Of a stretch of DNA of 7,838 nt, positions 3,958-7,838 are shown in pieces; position 1 is the first letter of the stretch, and each line of letters starts with the position of its first letter. The notes beneath the pieces are model-generated. The model did not search any database and was not told the DNA's origin. It saw only the letters and a list, made by a program, of their open reading frames with translations. The DNA comes from Candidatus Moranbacteria bacterium CG23_combo_of_CG06-09_8_20_14_all_35_22 (lineage in GTDB: Bacteria > Patescibacteriota > Minisyncoccia > Moranbacterales > UBA2206): the NCBI GenBank assembly GCA_002772115.1, contig PCRW01000014.1, positions 1 through 7,838 on the forward strand, written 5' to 3'. Position numbers and translations under genes: made by a program.

Positions 3958-6435
3958 TTACAATTTCATCCGTGTCCTTTCCATAATTTCTCGATTGACC
4001 AAATTTTTGTCTCGGCCGTATTTCAAACGAGAAAGTTCTTTGAGTGCATTGGCTACTTCTTGGTCGCCTTTAGTTGGTGGAAAACCTTGAATGTTAAAAG
4101 GCTTAGTCAATACACCATCAATCAAAACTTTAGCAAAACCTTTATGATTATCCACATTTACCAAATCATTACGCGTGAAAACTGGCTCTACTTGTTTTTC
4201 TAAAAATTCTGAATCTTCTGGACCAACGCGATAAATTACCATCGAGCCAACATTACCAAACACCGCTTTAGAAATTTCTTCTTTGAGTTGGGCGATAAAT
4301 TGATGTGCAATGTTTAGGCATAATTTATATTTTCTCGCTTCTGAAAGAATTTGAGAAATTGAATTGGTCGTAACATTTTGGAATTCATCCATATACAAAT
4401 AGAAATCCACTCGCTGTTCATCCGGCACATCCACGCGAGAGAGTGCTGACATCAAAATTTTTCCCACAATTACCATGCCTAAAAGTCGCGCGTTTATTTC
4501 TCCAATTTTTCCTTTCGACAAGTTGACCAAGAGAATTTTTTTATTGTCCATTATCTCGCGAAAACTGATAGTGCTTTTTTGTTGAGCGATAATTGGACGC
4601 ATCATATCATTGGCGATGAAAGTTGTGAGTTTGGAAGTGATATAAGGCACCATATTAGCCAAGGCCGCTTCTCCCCCAGCTTTTTCCGCTTCCTTAGTCC
4701 AGAAATCAACTACAATTGGATTTTGACATTTAGAAATTTTCATCGCCCGAAATTCTTCATCCGCCAAAACTTTTGAAATTTCCATCAGTGTCGAACCTGA
4801 ATCAGGATCATCCATAATAAGAAGCATGGCATTGCGCATATATTGTTCAAACATCGGTCCACCCGTAGCTTTCAAATCATACAGTTGATCAAAAATTCCA
4901 ATCATTTCATTAATCACGAAAGTTTTTTGTTCCGGATGATTCGGATCAAATTCCAGCATATTTAAACCAAACGGCCTTTCCATATCTGCTGGATCAAAAA
5001 TCACCACATCTTCCGCTCTTTCTTTGGGAATGCAAGTCAAAATATCCTCGATGGCTTCACCATGTGGATCGATAAAACAAAAACCATTGCCCGATTTAGC
5101 ATCCTGCTTGGCCATTTCTTGCAAAATAGTCGTTTTGCCAGTTCCAGTTTGGCCGATAGTATAAAAATGTCTTCTGCGATCATCATCCGTTAGACGAATA
5201 TCTGTTTTTATTCCACGATATTCATTGAAACCAATAAGTATTCCTTTAGTAGGAATTCCCACTGGTGGTGGAGCAGCGTTAGCTTTCAACCATTTTATTT
5301 TCGGTGTTTCTGTAGTAGAGATCGGCAAATGAAAAATACTGGCAATTTCTTCATTATTGAGAATCATTGCTTCCTCGGAGATAAAATTTCGAAAAATATA
5401 ATTATAGGCAATATCTTTTTTATTTGTTCTCCTGTTGATTTGAAAACAATTCAAATCGCCGTTTTCATATTGCGAAAAAGCGTTTTCCATGTGCGCCAGA
5501 ATATCCTGCGAGCGTTCCTGACTCATACTGGAAGCAATGAGTCGAATATTAACTTCAAACCCTGTTTTACTAGCTTTATTTTCAATACTTTTTACCAATT
5601 CCTGCTCTTCTGGCGTCAGCTGGACTGGTTTGGGTTCGTTGGTAATCGGACTGTTTTCTTTTTTTGCTGGTGATAAAGTTTGTGCCATACTTTTTCCAAA
5701 TCCAGTTCCGGCTTTATACAACATCGACTGGCTAGCCTCTCGATATCTTTTTCCTTGTTGCATTTCATGAGCAATATGCCGACCCTTGGCGCGCCATTTG
5801 ATTCCTGCTGGACGGATAATTAGCTGAATAGCCGCTCCTTCATTTTCCGTTTCTAATCGACTCAAAGCATTAGTGATGGCATTTAATGGATCAATTTCCA
5901 TATTTTCATAAGTGCGAATTGGCAAAGTAAATTTATTTTTCAATTTTATAATGGAAGTTGAAGTTGTGCTTCCTGGGGAAAAAATATTATAATCTTTGGA
6001 TTTTTCCAACATCGCATTAGGGAAAAAGCTGGTGATCTGTTTCTCAATTGATTCGCGAAATTTTTTTGGCAATGCCACATAAAAAATTATCTCTTCACTA
6101 TGCGCACTTTTGGCAATTTCAAAACTAATGCAAGGCGAACCAAAAATCAATCGGCGAAAAAAACTATTCCGATCTTTGACAGCCGAAAGCGACATTAACA
6201 GCTGTTCCATTGCGCCAATTTCTTCTTTCCACATTTCATGAGTTTTTCGATCTTCATTTTCTTTGGATTGCTTGCTTTTTGAAACTCGCACTATTTCTAA
6301 ATCCAAATTCATTGATTGATTGATTTGCGAACGAAACCCAAAAAAACTTTGCCCCACCAAAAGCGCCCCGCTCACAATCGACGCTAGCGCGGAAAGATAA
6401 ATCAGTGAAATTAAGAGTGAATTTAAATCAGACAT
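3958..6435 (-). CDS. TraD/VirD4-like type IV coupling ATPase, membrane-anchored
   Basis: An 825-residue protein of the conjugative coupling-protein type. It would form an inner-membrane ATPase ring that moves DNA or protein into a type IV machine. One membrane helix lies near the N-terminus (about 5-29). Residues about 40-390 are a large, poorly characterised region that carries a charged Lys/Glu-rich linker (256-285). The motor follows: Walker A GQTGTGKTT (428-436), FCFIDPHGE (452-460), FGLNMLEFDP (489-498), GGPMFEQYMRNAM (525-537), Walker B YLYMDEFQN (679-687), and the conserved AHQFIAQL (710-717) of the TraG/TraD/TrwB group. No relaxase, VirB4 or pilin gene is in the window. ATPases of this layout are widespread in Patescibacteria and are often not linked to a mobile element, so a housekeeping role in DNA uptake, pili or secretion is as likely as conjugation. 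The ATG at 6435 has no Shine-Dalgarno site but has a good promoter 39 bases upstream. Confidence 0.93.
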   Translation of the reverse strand: MSDLNSLLISLIYLSALASIVSGALLVGQSFFGFRSQINQSMNLDLEIVRVSKSKQSKENEDRKTHEMWKEEIGAMEQLLMSLSAVKDRNSFFRRLIFGSPCISFEIAKSAHSEEIIFYVALPKKFRESIEKQITSFFPNAMLEKSKDYNIFSPGSTTSTSIIKLKNKFTLPIRTYENMEIDPLNAITNALSRLETENEGAAIQLIIRPAGIKWRAKGRHIAHEMQQGKRYREASQSMLYKAGTGFGKSMAQTLSPAKKENSPITNEPKPVQLTPEEQELVKSIENKASKTGFEVNIRLIASSMSQERSQDILAHMENAFSQYENGDLNCFQINRRTNKKDIAYNYIFRNFISEEAMILNNEEIASIFHLPISTTETPKIKWLKANAAPPPVGIPTKGILIGFNEYRGIKTDIRLTDDDRRRHFYTIGQTGTGKTTILQEMAKQDAKSGNGFCFIDPHGEAIEDILTCIPKERAEDVVIFDPADMERPFGLNMLEFDPNHPEQKTFVINEMIGIFDQLYDLKATGGPMFEQYMRNAMLLIMDDPDSGSTLMEISKVLADEEFRAMKISKCQNPIVVDFWTKEAEKAGGEAALANMVPYITSKLTTFIANDMMRPIIAQQKSTISFREIMDNKKILLVNLSKGKIGEINARLLGMVIVGKILMSALSRVDVPDEQRVDFYLYMDEFQNVTTNSISQILSEARKYKLCLNIAHQFIAQLKEEISKAVFGNVGSMVIYRVGPEDSEFLEKQVEPVFTRNDLVNVDNHKGFAKVLIDGVLTKPFNIQGFPPTKGDQEVANALKELSRLKYGRDKNLVNREIMERTRMKL

Positions 6436-6446
6436 AACAATTTTTT

Positions 6447-6468
6447 TGTTTTTATATTTTTAAAAACA
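6447..6468 (-). repeat. Short inverted repeat in the ATPase leader
   Basis: The arms are TGTTTTTA (6447-6454) and TAAAAACA (6461-6468), 8 of 8 paired, with a 6-base loop. It lies between the predicted +1 (about 6474) and the ATG at 6435. On the minus strand it is followed by A rather than T, so it is not a terminator. It could be a small operator or a chance A/T palindrome. Confidence 0.3.
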
Positions 6469-6480
6469 GTTTTATTTTTA

Positions 6481-6509
6481 ATATTAGCATTAAAAAACAT
6501 CGCAGTCAA
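6481..6509 (-). promoter_or_regulatory. Promoter of the ATPase operon
   Basis: On the minus strand TTGACT (6509-6504, five of six to consensus), a 17-base spacer ending in TGC, and TAATAT (6486-6481, four of six) make a good sigma-70-type promoter with extended -10. It sits 9 bases past the stop of the 389-codon gene, so the ATPase and the 322-residue protein can be transcribed independently of it. The predicted +1 is near 6474. Confidence 0.7.
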
Positions 6510-6518
6510 TATTAGAAA

Positions 6519-7688
6519 TTAAAAAGCATCCATGTCCGCACCTCCAGAGCTGATTATTCCCCTAACTGCTTCTTTAGCCTTTTGTACATTTTCTATATGT
6601 TTTGGACTCTCTTTAATGGCATTATTTATATCTTCATCAGTCACACTTATTCCTTGTTCTTCTGACCATTTTTTTAACTCATCAAACCACTCTTTTGATT
6701 TTGGCTGTTCATCTAGTATTCTATCTGATTTAAAAGACTTAAATTCACCAATAGGTGTTTTTAGCGCATAAGTTTTCCCGTCTGGAGATATTTCTTTTTG
6801 ATCAGCTGGTAAGTCTTCTAACAATTTGTGAATCTTTGAGTAAACATCATGACCTTTACCTGTTATTCTCTCCCAATTTTCTTCCACATCTATGATTCTT
6901 TCATTTCCTTTTGCTATCTTTATCATCTCTTCATCTGGAATATTAATGCCGGTTTTGTTTTTAGCATCAAGCAACCATTTTAGTCTTTGTGTAAAATCAG
7001 ATTCCTTTACAGCCTCCATTACCGCTTTAACATCAATAATATCTGATTTTGCTCCTCTTATTTTATAATTATCGTTCAAATTTTCAAGCCATTTCTTTAA
7101 AGTTGCTTCATCTATATGTCCTTTGAGATATCCTTGTACTTCAGAATTAATTACATTCATATCCTTATCAAAAAATTTATCCGCTCTTTTTCCTACTGCC
7201 TTTTCTATTGTATCTCGAAGCTCTTTTTCTCCTTTATCCGTGAAAAGAGTATCCGGCCACTTCGTAGTCAGTTTATCTGATTTTTCAACAAGAAATTCAT
7301 TAACAGTTTCTTTTTCGCCTAAGTCCGAAAAAATATCCCCGATTTTATACCAGGTTTTTTCTAGGATGTCATAAACTGTCTTAGCCATAACTCCCGCCAT
7401 TATTACCTTGCCACCAACTTCTGCATATTTTAATCCAGCCACAATAGTATCCACTTCTCCAGCTTGAGAAACCGTGCCGTCTAAATCGTTTAAAATTCTG
7501 GAATAATTATCCAGTAAATTATTTTTTCTCGCTTTTTTTTCTTCTGGGCTTAGCTTAGAATTATTTTCAACAGCTTGAATTTTTTTATCCAATCTTTTCG
7601 CCGAAAATTCCATCGGCTTTTGCATCATTTTCATAAGAAAACTTTGCGCTACATTTTCCCCTTTGCTTTTGCTCAATCTATCCAACAC
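6519..7688 (-). CDS. Hypothetical helical, charged protein with degenerate internal repeats; start uncertain
   Basis: Not recognised. From GTG at 7688 (codons GTG TTG GAT) it gives 389 residues, Lys/Glu/Asp-rich and predicted mostly helical. One mildly hydrophobic stretch occurs at about 90-105 (EVGGKVIMAGVMAKTV), too weak to call a membrane helix. At least two, perhaps three, related helical units can be seen: KW near 237 and 340 followed by GINIPDEEM (247-255) and GISVTDEDI (346-354), with a looser unit after W200. The start is doubtful: there is no Shine-Dalgarno site at 7688, and the same frame stays open upstream to 7784 (32 more codons, including DWSESKKSS and DLQRTYEKN) with no ATG, GTG or TTG, ending at a TAG (7787-7785). 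So the gene may begin at a rare ATT or CTG, or be the 3-prime part of a frameshifted longer gene. It precedes the ATPase promoter by 9 bases. No function is assigned. Confidence 0.7.
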   Translation of the reverse strand: MLDRLSKSKGENVAQSFLMKMMQKPMEFSAKRLDKKIQAVENNSKLSPEEKKARKNNLLDNYSRILNDLDGTVSQAGEVDTIVAGLKYAEVGGKVIMAGVMAKTVYDILEKTWYKIGDIFSDLGEKETVNEFLVEKSDKLTTKWPDTLFTDKGEKELRDTIEKAVGKRADKFFDKDMNVINSEVQGYLKGHIDEATLKKWLENLNDNYKIRGAKSDIIDVKAVMEAVKESDFTQRLKWLLDAKNKTGINIPDEEMIKIAKGNERIIDVEENWERITGKGHDVYSKIHKLLEDLPADQKEISPDGKTYALKTPIGEFKSFKSDRILDEQPKSKEWFDELKKWSEEQGISVTDEDINNAIKESPKHIENVQKAKEAVRGIISSGGADMDAF

Positions 7689-7779
7689 ATCTTTGGGAAT
7701 ATTTTTTTCATAAGTTCTTTGCAGATCAATTTTTGATGGTTTGTTCGCTGATGATTTTTTAGATTCTGACCAATCCGTA

Positions 7780-7838
7780 CTAAACTAAACCAGTGCCTAA
7801 GAGACCTGCATTTTGAAAAAACCGCGATTTGGCGTAAA
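7780..7838 (-). CDS. Possible C-terminal tail of an upstream gene (partial)
   Basis: On the minus strand one frame enters from the window edge, reads 18 codons (SRFFQNAGLLGTGLV near its end) and stops at TAG 7782-7780. The residues look protein-like, but the piece is too short to prove. A second frame is open across the same bases, so the choice of frame is not settled. It could be a separate upstream gene or the N-terminal part of the 389-codon gene before a frame change. Confidence 0.25.
   Translation of the reverse strand, partial: YAKSRFFQNAGLLGTGLV

Noticed and set aside
4148..4156. A second exact DnaA box TTATCCACA
   Set aside because: It lies inside the ATPase gene and encodes part of NVDNH, so codon choice explains it; two isolated boxes 1.2 kb apart do not make an origin.
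3386..7374. Plus-strand frames opposite the propeptide-like, ATPase and 389-codon genes
   Set aside because: They are antisense shadows of genes with clear motifs or consistent coding character, without start signals of their own.
497..7688. Alternative genetic code with UGA as glycine, known in some Patescibacteria
   Set aside because: The long genes contain no in-frame TGA over more than 2000 codons, which a UGA-recoding genome would be expected to show. The block upstream of the 389-codon gene is a TAG, not a TGA.
1..7838. CRISPR array, tRNA, rRNA, insertion sequence or integrase attachment site
   Set aside because: No regularly spaced repeats, cloverleaf sequence, rRNA segment or transposase/integrase frame was seen on either strand.

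Overview
The window is A/T-rich and all supported genes lie on the minus strand, so it reads right to left. The gene content suggests a member of the Candidate Phyla Radiation (Patescibacteria). The pointers are a TraD/VirD4-like ATPase with one N-terminal membrane segment and a large uncharacterised N-terminal region, a small PUR-domain (DUF3276-type) nucleic-acid-binding protein, a membrane-anchored protein resembling a gingipain propeptide, and A/T-rich gene starts mostly without Shine-Dalgarno sites. This placement is an inference from gene content; no rRNA or marker gene is present. All gene ends use TAA or TAG, and no long gene has an in-frame TGA, so the standard code is assumed.

Right part (7838 to 2972). 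A possible tail of an upstream gene is followed by a 389-codon helical, charged protein of unknown function. It has a weak GTG start, and its reading frame stays open for a further 32 codons upstream. An 83-base gap holds a good sigma-70-type promoter (TTGACT, 17 bases, TGC-TAATAT). This drives an 825-residue type IV coupling-protein-like ATPase and, 17 bases later, a 322-residue anchored extracytoplasmic protein. The latter looks like a C25 (gingipain-type) propeptide plus an Ig-like domain, with no peptidase domain. The two probably form one operon acting at the cell envelope.

Middle part (2971 to 2480). A 174-base leader region holds a DnaA-box 9-mer, a G-rich purine tract, an extended -10 promoter and two inverted repeats. 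It precedes a 75-residue PUR-domain protein, the only gene here with a clear Shine-Dalgarno site. A strong hairpin follows that gene directly. It can serve as its terminator and also overlaps the -35 position of the next extended -10 promoter.

Left part (2479 to 1). A restriction-modification operon: a gamma-class N6-adenine methyltransferase with a MerR/excisionase-like helix-turn-helix at its N-terminus and a TaqI-type target-recognition domain, then 3 bases later a PD-(D/E)XK endonuclease gene that runs off the window at base 1. The helix-turn-helix and the palindrome at the promoter together suggest self-control of the operon.

The most unusual points are the orphan propeptide protein beside the ATPase, the PUR gene with a purine tract and structured leader at its own promoter, a shared promoter pattern in which the predicted transcription start falls on an ATG, and the unclear start of the 389-codon gene.
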